A stretch of DNA of 64,000 nucleotides from Oceanicola sp. D3. Its GTDB lineage: Bacteria; Pseudomonadota; Alphaproteobacteria; Rhodobacterales; Rhodobacteraceae. Location: the NCBI RefSeq assembly GCF_006351965.1, contig NZ_CP040932.1, positions 2,046,001 through 2,110,000 on the forward strand, written 5' to 3'. A program made the position numbers and the translations under genes. Of this stretch, positions 53,515 through 62,815 are shown one piece after another. The notes beneath the pieces were generated by a model. The model saw only the letters and a list, made by a program, of their open reading frames with translations. It did not search any database and was not told the origin of the DNA. How positions within the stretch are numbered: position 1 is the stretch's first letter; the number at the start of each line of letters is the position of its first letter.

Positions 53515-55896
53515 ATGTTTCGAGCACGCGAGACCGTGAAGGGGCTAAACGTGGCCAAGGCGCTTGCGCTGCGTTTCACGTTCCTGATTTTTTCTGCATT
53601 TGCAGTGGCATACACCGTGGCGCCGAGCCAGGCGGTGGCGCAAAGCTTTACCTTCAGCAGGGTTGAGGTAAACGGCAACCAACGGGTTGATGCGGCCACC
53701 ATCGTCTCCTACGCCGGAATCGCTCGCGGCGCGACGGTGAGCGCGGGGCAGTTGAACGACGCCTATCAAAACATCCTCGCCTCCGGCCTCTTCCAGAGCG
53801 TCGAAGTGGTGCCGCGCGGCTCCACGCTGGTGATCAACGTCCGTGAACATCCGACGATCAACCGCATTGCCTTCGAGGGCAACAAGCGGGTGAAAGATGA
53901 GGCGATGGCCGGGGTGATCCGCAGCCAGTCGCGCCGGGTGTTCCAGCCCAGTCAGGTTGAATCTGACGCTGCTTCGATCGTGGAGCTTTACCGGGTGCAG
54001 GGCCGCGTGGCCGCGACCGTCACGCCAAAGGTCATTCGCCGCCAAGGCAACCGCGTGGACCTTGTCTTTGAGGTCACCGAGGGCCGGACGGTTGAGAATG
54101 AGCGCATCAGCTTTGTCGGCAACCGCCGCTTCTCCGACCGGCGCCTGCGCGGCGCGCTCGAAACCAAGCAGGCCGGTCTGTTCCGTCAGCTCATCCAGCG
54201 CGACACGCTGGTGGAAGAGCGCATCGACTTTGACAAGCAGGTGCTGCGCGACTTCTACCTGAGCCGTGGCTTTATCGACTTCCGCGTCCAGAGCGCCACC
54301 GCCGAGATCACCCGCAACCGTGATGCCTTCCTTGTGACCTTCAACGTGCAAGAGGGTCAGCAATTCCGCATTGGGCGGGTGACGGTAACGTCGAGCATGC
54401 CCGAAGCCGATGCCAATGAGTTCCGCAAGGCGCTGCGCATCCGCAGCGGTAAGGTCTACAACCCGCAGATCGTGGAAACCAACATCAGCCGTATGGAGCG
54501 GCTGGCCGCGCAGAAGGGCATCAACTTCCTGCGGGTCGAGCCGCAGATCAGCCGCAACGAGCGCGATCTGACCCTCGACATCAACTTTGCCATCAGCAAG
54601 GGCCCGCGTATCTTTGTTGAGCGGATCGACATCGAGGGTAACGCCTCCACGCTCGACAGGGTGGTGCGCCGCCAGTTCAAGGTGGTGGAAGGCGACCCGT
54701 TCAACCCGCGCGAGGTGCGTGAGGCCGCAGAGCGCATCCGGGCGCTTGGCTTCTTCGAAACCGCCGATGTGAACGCCCGCGAGGGCTCCGCGCCCGATCA
54801 GGTTGTGGTCGACGTCGACGTGGTGGAAGCGCCCACCGGTTCGCTCGGCTTCGGGGCCTCCTATGGCTCCGACGATGGGCTTGGCTTCAACGTCAGCTTC
54901 TCGGAGCGCAACTTTCTGGGCCGTGGCCAATCGCTCAACTTTGGCTTCGACACCACCAGCGCGGCCAACGGGCTGAACTTCTCCTTCCGCGAGCCGGCCT
55001 TCCTTGGCCGTGAGGTGACCTTCGGGCTCGATGCCTCCTACCGGGCGTCGGAGTCTGAGAACACGCGTTACGACTCTGCTGTCGGCTCCTTCCGCCCGCT
55101 CTTTGCCTTCCCGCTGGGTGATCGCAGCCGTCTGCAGGTGCGCACCACGCTGCTTTACAAGGAGCTTTCTGGGCTGGACCTCGGCGATCCCGAGGGCAAC
55201 CCCGGCCCCGGGGGCGATACTGGCTCCTCCTTTATCCTGCGGCAGGAAGAGGGCGAGCGTTGGGATGTGAGCCTTGGCTACACCTACACCTACGACAGCC
55301 GGATCACCGGCCTGAACCCGAATGCGGCCATCCGCTTCACCTTCGGGCAGGATTTTGGCGGGCTGGACGGTGAGAACCAGTATATTAAGACCATCGCTTC
55401 ACTGACCGCGCAAACGAAGGTGTGGAACGAAGAGGTGACGCTGCGGGCCGAGCTTGAGGGTGGTGCGCTGCACTACTCCACCGGCGGCTCGACGGTGCTG
55501 GACCGCTTCACGCTCAACGGCAAGATCCGGGGCTTCGAGGCCAATGGCACCGGCCCGCGTGACCTGAACGTCACCAATGAAGACGCGCTTGGCGGCAACT
55601 TCTTCTTCGTGGCGCGTCTGGAGGCCGAATTCCCGCTGGGTCTGCCGGAGGAATACGGCATCTCGGGTGGTGTGTTCTATGATATCGGCTCCGTCTGGGG
55701 GCTCGACAACACCGGCGGCGGCCCCACCGGTGCCGACCCGGTTGACGATGATCTGCACTGGCGCTCGGCGGTTGGTGTGTCGATCTTCTGGGATACGCCC
55801 ATCGGTCCGCTGCGCTTCAACTTCTCTGAAGCGATCATGAAAGAGGACTACGACAAGGAGCGCAGCTTCGACATCTCGATCCGAACCGACTTCTGA
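53515..55896 (+). CDS. bamA: Outer membrane protein assembly factor BamA
   Basis: 793 residues. A signal peptide ends near AVAQ-SFTF; five POTRA repeats follow to about residue 420 (the first opens FSRVEVNGNQRVDAATI), then the 16-strand barrel with GFNVSFSERNFLGRGQSL and the closing strand ending RTDF. It inserts beta-barrel proteins such as the DUF481 protein. ATG 53515 after GAGGG is preferred to GTG 53509. Stop and next start share one base. Confidence 0.97.
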   Translation: MFRARETVKGLNVAKALALRFTFLIFSAFAVAYTVAPSQAVAQSFTFSRVEVNGNQRVDAATIVSYAGIARGATVSAGQLNDAYQNILASGLFQSVEVVPRGSTLVINVREHPTINRIAFEGNKRVKDEAMAGVIRSQSRRVFQPSQVESDAASIVELYRVQGRVAATVTPKVIRRQGNRVDLVFEVTEGRTVENERISFVGNRRFSDRRLRGALETKQAGLFRQLIQRDTLVEERIDFDKQVLRDFYLSRGFIDFRVQSATAEITRNRDAFLVTFNVQEGQQFRIGRVTVTSSMPEADANEFRKALRIRSGKVYNPQIVETNISRMERLAAQKGINFLRVEPQISRNERDLTLDINFAISKGPRIFVERIDIEGNASTLDRVVRRQFKVVEGDPFNPREVREAAERIRALGFFETADVNAREGSAPDQVVVDVDVVEAPTGSLGFGASYGSDDGLGFNVSFSERNFLGRGQSLNFGFDTTSAANGLNFSFREPAFLGREVTFGLDASYRASESENTRYDSAVGSFRPLFAFPLGDRSRLQVRTTLLYKELSGLDLGDPEGNPGPGGDTGSSFILRQEEGERWDVSLGYTYTYDSRITGLNPNAAIRFTFGQDFGGLDGENQYIKTIASLTAQTKVWNEEVTLRAELEGGALHYSTGGSTVLDRFTLNGKIRGFEANGTGPRDLNVTNEDALGGNFFFVARLEAEFPLGLPEEYGISGGVFYDIGSVWGLDNTGGGPTGADPVDDDLHWRSAVGVSIFWDTPIGPLRFNFSEAIMKEDYDKERSFDISIRTDF

Positions 55897-56558
55897 TGCT
55901 CGGGCCCGCACATAGGCGCGGGACGGTCGGGATGCGTGGTTTGGCCGCCGTTGTTGCGCTTTGCCTCGGGCTCGCGCCTGTTGCCAGCATCGGGCAGCAG
56001 GCCGGGGCCACGCCAAGTTCTGTGCTGACGATTGACCAGGAGCGTCTGTTTCAAACCACGCTGCTGGGCCAGCGTCTGCAGCGAGAGCTGAACGAGGCAC
56101 GGTCTGATCTGATCGCAGAGAACGCCCGCATTCAGGAAGATCTGGAGGCCGAAGAGGCCAGCCTGACCGAGCAGCGCGCCGAAATGGACCCGGATGCTTT
56201 CCGCGAGTTGGCCGATGCCTTTGACGAGAAGGTCACCGCCATCCGCGCCGAGCAGGAGGGCAAAACCCGCCAGCTTCAGCGACTGCAAGACCGCAATCAG
56301 CAGATTTTCAACGCGGCCATCGGCCCGGTCGTGAAAGAGGTGGTCGAAGAGCGCGGGGCCGCCGTGATCCTCGACTCCCGCGCTATCCTTCTGGCGATCT
56401 CCGACATCGACGTGACCGATCTGGTCCGCATGCGGGTGGATCGGCTGTTGGGGGACGGCGGCGAAATCGCAGTTCCGCCCTTGCCGCCGGAAGACGACAC
56501 CGAGCAAACATCAGAAGGCGACGGCAGCGAAGCGCCGACCGAAGAAGAAGGACAATAG
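55896..56558 (+). CDS. skp: OmpH/Skp-family periplasmic chaperone
   Basis: 220 residues. A signal sequence ([20 protein letters not shown]) is preceded by 12 residues if ATG 55896 is used; ATG 55932 would give a conventional signal peptide. The mature part is a long coiled-coil ([20 protein letters not shown] onward) with a beta base containing [12 protein letters not shown], and an acidic tail. It shields outer-membrane proteins for BamA. Confidence 0.9.
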   Translation: MLGPAHRRGTVGMRGLAAVVALCLGLAPVASIGQQAGATPSSVLTIDQERLFQTTLLGQRLQRELNEARSDLIAENARIQEDLEAEEASLTEQRAEMDPDAFRELADAFDEKVTAIRAEQEGKTRQLQRLQDRNQQIFNAAIGPVVKEVVEERGAAVILDSRAILLAISDIDVTDLVRMRVDRLLGDGGEIAVPPLPPEDDTEQTSEGDGSEAPTEEEGQ

Positions 56559-56559
56559 C

Positions 56560-57030
56560 ATGAGCGACGCCCCCGAAACCGTTGATCTGGAGATGATCCA
56601 GCGGATCATCCCGCACCGATACCCCTTCCTGCTGGTAGACAAGGTGCGCGACGTGAAGTTTTGCGAGAGCGCGGTTGGCATCAAGAATGTCACCTTCAAC
56701 GAGCCGCATTTTCAGGGCCACTTTCCCGGTGCGCCGATCATGCCGGGCGTCACCATCATCGAGGCGCTGGCCCAGACGGCGGCGGTGATGGTGGGGGCCT
56801 CGCTTGGCCTGCAGGACAAGGGCATGCTGGTGTATTTCATGGGCATGGAGGGCGTGAAGTTTCGCCGCAAGGTGGTGCCGGGCGATGTGCTGGAGCTGCA
56901 TGTCACCGTCACCCGCGGCAAGCCCGGCGGCAAGGTGTGGAAGTTCCGCGGCGAAGCCAGCGTAGAGGGCGAGATGGCCGCCGAGGCCGAGTTTACCGCG
57001 ATGATGGATATGCCTGCGGAGGGCAAATGA
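56560..57030 (+). CDS. fabZ: 3-Hydroxyacyl-[ACP] dehydratase FabZ
   Basis: 156 residues. [13 protein letters not shown], then [18 protein letters not shown] with the catalytic His, and the Glu in [11 protein letters not shown]. Provides acyl chains for membrane and lipid A. Overlaps lpxA by 4 bp. Confidence 0.97.
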   Translation: MSDAPETVDLEMIQRIIPHRYPFLLVDKVRDVKFCESAVGIKNVTFNEPHFQGHFPGAPIMPGVTIIEALAQTAAVMVGASLGLQDKGMLVYFMGMEGVKFRRKVVPGDVLELHVTVTRGKPGGKVWKFRGEASVEGEMAAEAEFTAMMDMPAEGK

Positions 57031-57824
57031 CCGTCGCCTCCAGCGCCACCATTCACCCCACCGCCTGCGTCGATGAAGGCGCGGTGATCGGGGCCGGCGT
57101 CGATATTGGCCCCTTTGCCTATATCGGCTCCAAGGCCAAAATCGGCGATGGCTGCCAGATCAAGAGCCATGCGGTGATCACCGGCGATACCGAGGTTGGG
57201 CCGGAGTGCACGGTGTTTTCCTTCGCGGTCATTGGCGAGATCCCGCAGGATCTGAAGTTTTCGGGCGAAGAGACCCGGCTGGTGATTGGCGCGCGCAACC
57301 GGATCCGCGAGCATGTGACCATCAACTGCGGCACCGAGGGCGGTGGCGGCGTGACCCGCGTGGGCGACGATTGCCTGATCATGGCGGGCGCCCATGTGGC
57401 CCATGACGCGCAGGTTGGCAGCCGGGTGGTGATCGTCAATTCCGCCGCCGTGGCGGGCCATTGCGTGATCGAGGATGACGTGATCATCGGCGGGCTCTCG
57501 GGCATCCACCAGTGGGTGCGGATCGGGCAGGGCGCAATCATTGGCGCGGTCACCATGGTGACGCGCGATGTGATCCCCTATGGGCTTGTCGAAGCCAGCC
57601 GGGGCAAGCTCGACGGGCTCAACCTTGTGGGCCTCAAGCGGGCCGGAGTGGCACGGGCCGACATCACCGCGCTGCGCGCCGCCTACCAGATGCTGGCACA
57701 AGGCGAGGGCGCCTTTCAGGATCGCGCCAAGCGCCTCGGCGAAGAGACCGAGAGCGACTACGTGCGCCGCATCGTCGATTTTGTCACCGGGGAGAGCGAC
57801 CGCTCTTTCCTGACGCCGGAGTAG
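57027..57824 (+). CDS. lpxA: UDP-N-acetylglucosamine O-acyltransferase
   Basis: 265 residues. A left-handed beta-helix with hexapeptide repeats from [20 protein letters not shown], catalytic His in VAHDAQVG, and the C-terminal helical domain ([20 protein letters not shown]). First step of lipid A synthesis. ATG overlaps the fabZ stop. Confidence 0.96.
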   Translation: MTVASSATIHPTACVDEGAVIGAGVDIGPFAYIGSKAKIGDGCQIKSHAVITGDTEVGPECTVFSFAVIGEIPQDLKFSGEETRLVIGARNRIREHVTINCGTEGGGGVTRVGDDCLIMAGAHVAHDAQVGSRVVIVNSAAVAGHCVIEDDVIIGGLSGIHQWVRIGQGAIIGAVTMVTRDVIPYGLVEASRGKLDGLNLVGLKRAGVARADITALRAAYQMLAQGEGAFQDRAKRLGEETESDYVRRIVDFVTGESDRSFLTPE

Positions 57825-57828
57825 CCCC

Positions 57829-58761
57829 TTGCTGGCGCTGATCGCAGGGCAGGGCCAACTGCCCGCCCGGATTGCGCTTGCCGCAAAGGGGCCCGTGCGG
57901 GTGTGTGCGCTCGAGGGCTTCACCCCCGCGCATCTGGAAGTGGATGAGCGCTTTCGGCTGGAACGGCTGGGCAGCTTCATCCACGGCCTCAAGCAGCGCG
58001 GCGTGAGCGAGGTTTGCATGGCCGGGGCCGTCCGGCGGCCCGCGCTGGACCCCCAGCAGATCGACGAGGCCACCCTGCCGCTGGTGCCCCGTATCAAGGG
58101 CGCGGTCTTACAGGGCGACGATGCCGCGCTGCGCGAAATCATCGCCATCTTCGAGGAGGCCGGTCTGGTGGTGCGGGCCGCGCATGAAATTGCGCCAGCA
58201 CTGCTGCCCGGCTCGGGCGTGCTCACCAAGGCGGGCCCGGGGGCACGCGATGTGTCGGACGCCGCGCGCGCCGAAGAGATCGTGGATGCGATGGGCGCGG
58301 CGGATGTGGGGCAGGCCTGCGTGGTCGGCTCCGGGCAGGCACTTGCGGTGGAGGCGATTGGCGGCACCGACTGGATGCTGCGCTCGCTGCTGCGCACGCC
58401 GGAAGAGGCAAAGCGCCGCGAGGATGAGGTGCTGAAGGGCGCCTCGCTGATGGATCAGGCGAGGGACTGGCTCGGCGACTTTGCCGACTTTTTCGCCCCC
58501 AAGGACGGCTCCCGCCTGCCAGAACGCGACCCGGCCCTGCCGCCCGGCGGGCTGCTCTATAAAGCGCCCAAGCCGGGGCAGGACCGCCGCGCCGACCTGC
58601 CGGTGATCGGCCCCGAAACGGTGATGCGCGCCGCCGAGGCCGGGCTGACCGGCATTGTGGTTGAGGCGGGCGGGGTCATGGTGATTGATGTCGACACCTG
58701 CGTTGCCATGGCCGACGCGGTGGGCATGTTCATCTGGATCCGGCCAAAGGCGCGGGCGTGA
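57829..58761 (+). CDS. lpxI: UDP-2,3-diacylglucosamine pyrophosphatase LpxI
   Basis: 310 residues, LpxI (DUF1009) family, the alphaproteobacterial replacement for LpxH. Begins LLALIAGQGQLP; later FAPKDGSRLPERDPALP and the C-terminal TGIVVEAGGVMVIDVD with Asp residues for metal binding. The start is TTG 57829, with GGAG 7 nt upstream and 4 bp after the lpxA stop. Overlaps lpxB by 4 bp. Confidence 0.95.
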   Translation: MLALIAGQGQLPARIALAAKGPVRVCALEGFTPAHLEVDERFRLERLGSFIHGLKQRGVSEVCMAGAVRRPALDPQQIDEATLPLVPRIKGAVLQGDDAALREIIAIFEEAGLVVRAAHEIAPALLPGSGVLTKAGPGARDVSDAARAEEIVDAMGAADVGQACVVGSGQALAVEAIGGTDWMLRSLLRTPEEAKRREDEVLKGASLMDQARDWLGDFADFFAPKDGSRLPERDPALPPGGLLYKAPKPGQDRRADLPVIGPETVMRAAEAGLTGIVVEAGGVMVIDVDTCVAMADAVGMFIWIRPKARA

Positions 58762-59912
58762 GGGTTTTCATCATAGCGGGCGAGCCCTCGGGCGACAGGC
58801 TGGGCGCGGCGCTGATTGGCGGGCTGAAGGCGCTGGCTCCGGGCGTGGAGTTTCGGGGTGTGGGCGGCAGCGGCATGGCGGGCGAAGGGCTGGAGAGCCT
58901 GTTTCCGATGGAGGAGCTTTCGGTGATGGGCATCGCCGAGGTGCTGCCCAAGTATCGCGCGCTGATGCGGCGGATCAAGCAATGCGCCGCCGAGGTGGTT
59001 GCGTGGAAGCCTGACGTGCTGATCACCATCGACAGCCCCGATTTTTGCCTGCGGGTGGCGCGGCGGGTGAAGGCCGAAGCGGATGTGAAAACCGTGCATT
59101 ACGTGGCCCCCACGGTTTGGGCATGGCGTCCGCACCGGGCCGAGAAGATGGCCCAGGTGATCGACCATGTGCTCGCGCTCTTTCCCTTCGAGCCGCCCTA
59201 CATGGAAGCCGCCGGGATGAGCTGCGATTTTGTCGGCCATCCGGTGGTGTCGGAGCCGGTGGCCAATGCAGAGGATGGCGCGGCCTTCCGCGCGGAACAT
59301 GGCATTGGGGATGCGCCTTTGGTCATGGCGCTGCCCGGCTCGCGGCGCGGTGAGGTAAACCGGCTGGCCCCGATCTTTGGCGAGGCGCTGCGCCCCCTGG
59401 TGGCCGAGCAGCCTGACACACGGGTCGTGGTGCCCTGTGTCGCTTCCACGGCGGAGCTGGTGAAGGATCTCACCGCGCGCTGGCCCGGTGCGCCGGTTCT
59501 GCTCGATCCACGCGGGAAGGCCACCAAGGCGGCGCAGGCGGAGAAGCGTGTCGCTTTTGCGGCCGCCGATGTGGCGCTGGCCGCCTCTGGCACGGTGTCG
59601 CTGGAGCTGGCGGCCAATGCGCTGCCGATGGTGATCGCCTATGACATGAGCTGGCTCAGCCGCCAGATCATCAGCCGGATGCTGAAGGTAGATACAGTCA
59701 CGCTGGTAAACCTCGTGGCTGAAAGCCGCACCATCCCCGAGTTCATCGGGGCCGAATGCAAACCTGCCAAGATCGCCGAGGGCCTCAAGGCCGTGCTCGC
59801 CGCGCCGGGGGCGCAGCTTGAGGCGATGGCGCTCACCATGTCGCGGCTGGGGCGGGGCGAAGAGCCGCCGGGGCTGCGGGCCGCGCGCTCGGTTCTGGAG
59901 CGCATCGGCTAG
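58758..59912 (+). CDS. lpxB: Lipid-A-disaccharide synthase
   Basis: 384 residues, GT19 family. FIIAGEPSGDRLGAALI, MGIAEVLPKYRALMRRI, VAPTVWAWRPHRAEKM and ALPGSRRGEVNRLAP are LpxB signatures. GTG start at 58758 overlaps the lpxI stop. Last gene of the envelope block. Confidence 0.96.
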   Translation: MRVFIIAGEPSGDRLGAALIGGLKALAPGVEFRGVGGSGMAGEGLESLFPMEELSVMGIAEVLPKYRALMRRIKQCAAEVVAWKPDVLITIDSPDFCLRVARRVKAEADVKTVHYVAPTVWAWRPHRAEKMAQVIDHVLALFPFEPPYMEAAGMSCDFVGHPVVSEPVANAEDGAAFRAEHGIGDAPLVMALPGSRRGEVNRLAPIFGEALRPLVAEQPDTRVVVPCVASTAELVKDLTARWPGAPVLLDPRGKATKAAQAEKRVAFAAADVALAASGTVSLELAANALPMVIAYDMSWLSRQIISRMLKVDTVTLVNLVAESRTIPEFIGAECKPAKIAEGLKAVLAAPGAQLEAMALTMSRLGRGEEPPGLRAARSVLERIG

Positions 59913-60027
59913 GCTGACTGCGGTCAGTTTCTCCCGGCAAGGCTCCATGCGCGGCCACGATAGCGCTTTGCCGTAGCGTCAACGCGCCCTAGGCTTGCAG
60001 CCAGCATGACCCCTTGGGAGGCGCGCT

Positions 60028-60660
60028 TTGCACTGGTTCGCCGGCATCACACTTGCCCTTTGCAGCCTCACCGGCCCGATGGCGCAGGCGCAGGGCATCG
60101 AGGCGGAGGGCACGCTGGCGGTGCTGCTCGATCTGCCGGTGGGCGAGGCGGGCGCGGTGCTGGGCGAGCTTGACGCGGCTTGGCGCGGCAGCCGGATCAT
60201 CGGGCGCGGCCCCGGTCCGGTGACAGAGGGCGACCCGTGGTTTTGGAGTGCGGTGTTTCAGACCCCCGGCATGGAGGCCACGCCGCGCCACGGCCTCACC
60301 CTCACCTGTAGCCGCCACGGGCATGAGAGCCATCGCGCGATGATCGCCGCCCGCACGCGCGGCCTGCGCCCTTGGCCCGGCGGGGCGGTGGCGCGGCTGA
60401 CATGTGAGGGGGCAGGGGTGTTTTGGGGGCGAAACCTCGGCCCGCTTATTTTGCGCGGGGCGCAGGACATGCTGGAAACCTGGGCCGTGGATACAGAGCC
60501 GGGCCAGCCCGGGCACCTGAGCTATCGCGGTGGCGATACGGCGCCAAGGGGCGGGCGGATGGTGGGGCGCTTTCGGCTCGATATGACCCGGGCAGGCGGG
60601 GCCTTGCCCGGGTCGGAGGTTTGGGTGGAGGTAGAGATATACAGGTTCGGGTCGCAATAG
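60028..60660 (+). CDS. Exported protein of unknown function
   Basis: 210 residues from a TTG at 60028 preceded by GGGAGG (60016-60021). A signal peptide is clear (HWFAGITLALCSLTGPMAQA). The mature part is rich in Arg, Gly and Trp, with cysteines in LTCSRHGHESHR and LTCEGAGVFW that may form a disulfide. No family recognised. It lies between lpxB and a pair of small leftward genes. Confidence 0.6.
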   Translation: MHWFAGITLALCSLTGPMAQAQGIEAEGTLAVLLDLPVGEAGAVLGELDAAWRGSRIIGRGPGPVTEGDPWFWSAVFQTPGMEATPRHGLTLTCSRHGHESHRAMIAARTRGLRPWPGGAVARLTCEGAGVFWGRNLGPLILRGAQDMLETWAVDTEPGQPGHLSYRGGDTAPRGGRMVGRFRLDMTRAGGALPGSEVWVEVEIYRFGSQ

Positions 60661-60673
60661 AGGCCTTGGAGGG

Positions 60674-60758
60674 CCCGTCCGCCGGCTCCGGTCGAACCGG
60701 TAAAGTCCCGGAACGCGGCGGACGGGTGGGAGAGGGCGGCGGGGGCCGCGCCTCTCCC
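60674..60758. other. Two strong consecutive hairpins between convergent genes
   Basis: An 11-bp perfect stem (60674-60684 with 60716-60726) encloses a smaller hairpin, CCGGT-CGA-ACCGG (60688-60700). Two bases later a second hairpin (60728-60739 with 60746-60758, one bulge) follows. No T run flanks either, so they are either rho-independent-like stops of an unusual kind or structured 3' RNA. Confidence 0.5.
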
Positions 60759-60768
60759 GCACTGATGC

Positions 60769-61020
60769 TCAGGCAGCCTGGACCTGCGATGCATCAGCGA
60801 CGAGCACAAGTGTAGGCATCCCGGCTGGTGCGGCCTTCTTGCAGGGCACGCTTGCCAGCTCGGGGCAGGCCCGGCGGCGGGCACCAAAGTCCAGCACCGG
60901 GATCGAAACTTCCGAGCCATTGCCAAAGTCGGGGCGGATGATGGTGCAATTCCGCTGCTCCGCGAGGGCCTTCAGAGCGGCTTTACGGTTTTGGCGGGCG
61001 AGGTTTTTGAGAGATTTCAT
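60769..61020 (-). CDS. Small basic protein, LAR(Q/E)NRK family member 1
   Basis: 83 residues: MKSLKNLARQNRKAALKALA, then NCTIIRPDF and a C-terminal part with two cysteines. ATG 61020 is favoured over 61029 because AAGGA lies 9 nt upstream. The N-terminal motif LARxNRKxAL and the following VR-containing strand recur in the next gene. No known family recognised. Confidence 0.6.
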   Translation of the reverse strand: MKSLKNLARQNRKAALKALAEQRNCTIIRPDFGNGSEVSIPVLDFGARRRACPELASVPCKKAAPAGMPTLVLVADASQVQAA

Positions 61021-61080
61021 CGTCGTCATTCCTTGATCTTATGAGGGTTGTTGAGGGGTGTTGGTTGGGGTCAGGCCGGG

Positions 61081-61287
61081 TCAGGCGGCCAGTGCCGAGA
61101 GGAAGGCGTTGGTGCGGTAGGGCAGGACCTGCCGCATCCCGAGATCGCCGGGAAACACCGGCCGCCGCGTGGGCTTTGCCTTGCGAGACAGTCGAACCAC
61201 GTTGTCATGCTTGAAGAGCTTGGCCGCGAGGAGAGCCGTTTTACGGTTTTCGCGGGCGAGGTCGGCGAGGGGGCTCGGTGTGGTCAT
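61081..61287 (-). CDS. Small basic protein, LAR(Q/E)NRK family member 2
   Basis: 68 residues: MTTPSPLADLARENRKTALL, then KLFKHDNVVRLSRKAKPTRR and a C-terminal helix. AAGGA lies upstream of ATG 61287. It is a diverged tandem relative of the gene at 60769-61020, sharing the LARxNRKxAL helix and a similar ribosome-binding region. Function unknown. Confidence 0.6.
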   Translation of the reverse strand: MTTPSPLADLARENRKTALLAAKLFKHDNVVRLSRKAKPTRRPVFPGDLGMRQVLPYRTNAFLSALAA

Positions 61288-61623
61288 TGTGCGTTCCTTT
61301 TTGGCGCAGGGCGCGGTGTGATCGGAGCGCCGGGGCGGTGGTGGGGGGGCCGCGGCTGGTGATGACACAAGCTCGCCACGTCCCGGCCTTGAGAGATATT
61401 GTCCAATGGGGGGATGAGGCCGTTTTCAACCCTAGGGTTGATCGGGAAATCCTTAAAAACAAGGCATGTGCGCAGCTTCGGCCCGCCCGATTTCGCCTCA
61501 TTTTGCCAATCATACCCAAGGTGGAGAGGCCCGAAATACGCCTTAAAGTCGATCTTATTTCATTCAAATACCGCAGGTCTGCCGCATTTCGGCGGCAACG
61601 TCGAATCGTCAGGAGGGATTGCC
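61288..61623. other. Divergent intergenic region with a 16-bp palindrome
   Basis: 336 bp between a leftward small gene and a rightward exported-protein gene. TCAACCCTAGGGTTGA at 61426-61441 is a perfect palindrome suited to a dimeric regulator. CCTT/AAGG arms at 61450-61463 follow. A rightward frame is open through much of it and joins the next gene, but the good ribosome-binding site lies at the downstream ATG 61624. Confidence 0.5.
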
Positions 61624-62196
61624 ATGACCACCAAAGACCACACCCGCGTCGCCATCATTTGCACCGGCTTTGCACTCGCGATGAGCGTCTCAGCCAGCGG
61701 GCCTGCCCATGCAGCCGCCAGCGGCCTGCGCGACGCCCCGACCGAGCGGGTTTATATGGCGCGGCAAAACTACACCGATGTCATCGCGGTGCTGGAACGC
61801 AACGGATACCGCGTTGTCAGCATGTCGAGCACGATGCTCGGCCGCGTGAAGATCTTGGCGCAGAACAAGGTGCACCTGCGGGAAATCGTCGTCAGCCGGT
61901 CAACCGGCGAGATCAAGCATGATGTGATCCTCAAGGTGTTCAAGACGCGCCGTGAAGACAAGAAGACCGGCAAGCGCATCCGCGGCGCAGTAAACGCACC
62001 CGCCAACGGCGGCGGCGGCGGCAACACAGGAGGCTCCACCGGCGGCTCGACGGGCGGCGGTATTTCGGTTGGGGTCGGCAATGAAAACGGCGGCGGCGTT
62101 TCTGTCGATGTCGACAGCGGCGGCATTTCGGTTGGTGTTGGCGGCGCAAGCGTTTCGGTGGGCGGCGGCGGCGTTGGTGTGAGCCTTGGCAACTGA
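61624..62196 (+). CDS. Exported PepSY-like protein with glycine-rich tail
   Basis: 190 residues. A signal peptide (cleavage near PAHA) is followed by a compact alpha/beta segment, YMARQNYTDVIAVLERNGYR to REIVVSRSTGEIKHDVILKV, whose order resembles PepSY-type domains. The last 60 residues are Gly/Ser/Val repeats of the type GGGISVGVG. AGGAGGGA precedes ATG 61624. The next gene begins near its end. Confidence 0.6.
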   Translation: MTTKDHTRVAIICTGFALAMSVSASGPAHAAASGLRDAPTERVYMARQNYTDVIAVLERNGYRVVSMSSTMLGRVKILAQNKVHLREIVVSRSTGEIKHDVILKVFKTRREDKKTGKRIRGAVNAPANGGGGGNTGGSTGGSTGGGISVGVGNENGGGVSVDVDSGGISVGVGGASVSVGGGGVGVSLGN

Positions 62197-62275
62197 CTTT
62201 CCAGCAGATTTCGGGCGCCGTAGCGGCTTCCCCGAAACAGGCGTGACCCCGCGCCTTTCCCCCGGATTTGCCCGT

Positions 62276-62815
62276 ATGGCGGGCCGTGGCAGCCTTTACA
62301 TTGCGCTCGCCCTGCAGGCCCTGGGCGCGCTCTTCTTCGTTGGCGACCTCTGGAGCGAAATCCTTGGCCTGCGCACCGCGCCAATCCCCTATGAATGGCA
62401 AGAGATCATCCAGCTGCTCGCCTCGCTTGGGCTGGTCATCGGCCTCGTTGTGTCGGGTCTCTACCTGCGCCGCAGCCAGCGGCGGGTGGTGGAGTTGAAC
62501 CGGCAGGTCGATGTGGCTTCTGGCAACTTTTCACAACACTTGCAGGAGCTCTTTGCGCAGTGGGATCTGTCAGAGAGCGAAATGAGCGTTGCGGTCTATG
62601 CGATGAAGGGCTTCTCCAACGGCGAAATCGCCGCCTTGCGCGGCACCAGCGCCTCCACCGTGAAGAGCCAGATGAACGCGGTGTATCGCAAGTCGGGCTT
62701 CACCAGCCGGGGCCAGCTGATTTCCTGCCTCGTTGAAGAGCTGTTCGAGGGCGTGGCGCTGCCGGGTGAGACTGTAGAGCGCGCGCGGGTGCAGATGTCT
62801 CTCGCCGCGCGCTAG
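62276..62815 (+). CDS. Membrane-anchored LuxR-type helix-turn-helix regulator
   Basis: 179 residues. Two membrane helices ([20 protein letters not shown] and [21 protein letters not shown]) precede a linker and a C-terminal Lux[26 protein letters not shown] and [19 protein letters not shown] in blocks. No receiver domain. Start is uncertain; ATG 62276 is used, while GTG 62243 and TTG 62186 are in frame. Its last four bases overlap mnmA, which converges. Probably a membrane-bound transcription factor. Confidence 0.75.
   Translation: MAGRGSLYIALALQALGALFFVGDLWSEILGLRTAPIPYEWQEIIQLLASLGLVIGLVVSGLYLRRSQRRVVELNRQVDVASGNFSQHLQELFAQWDLSESEMSVAVYAMKGFSNGEIAALRGTSASTVKSQMNAVYRKSGFTSRGQLISCLVEELFEGVALPGETVERARVQMSLAAR

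Noticed and set aside
61990-62190. Short repeated GGC-rich units resembling a repeat array
   Set aside because: In frame they encode the glycine-rich tail of an exported protein; no spacers or CRISPR-type repeats.
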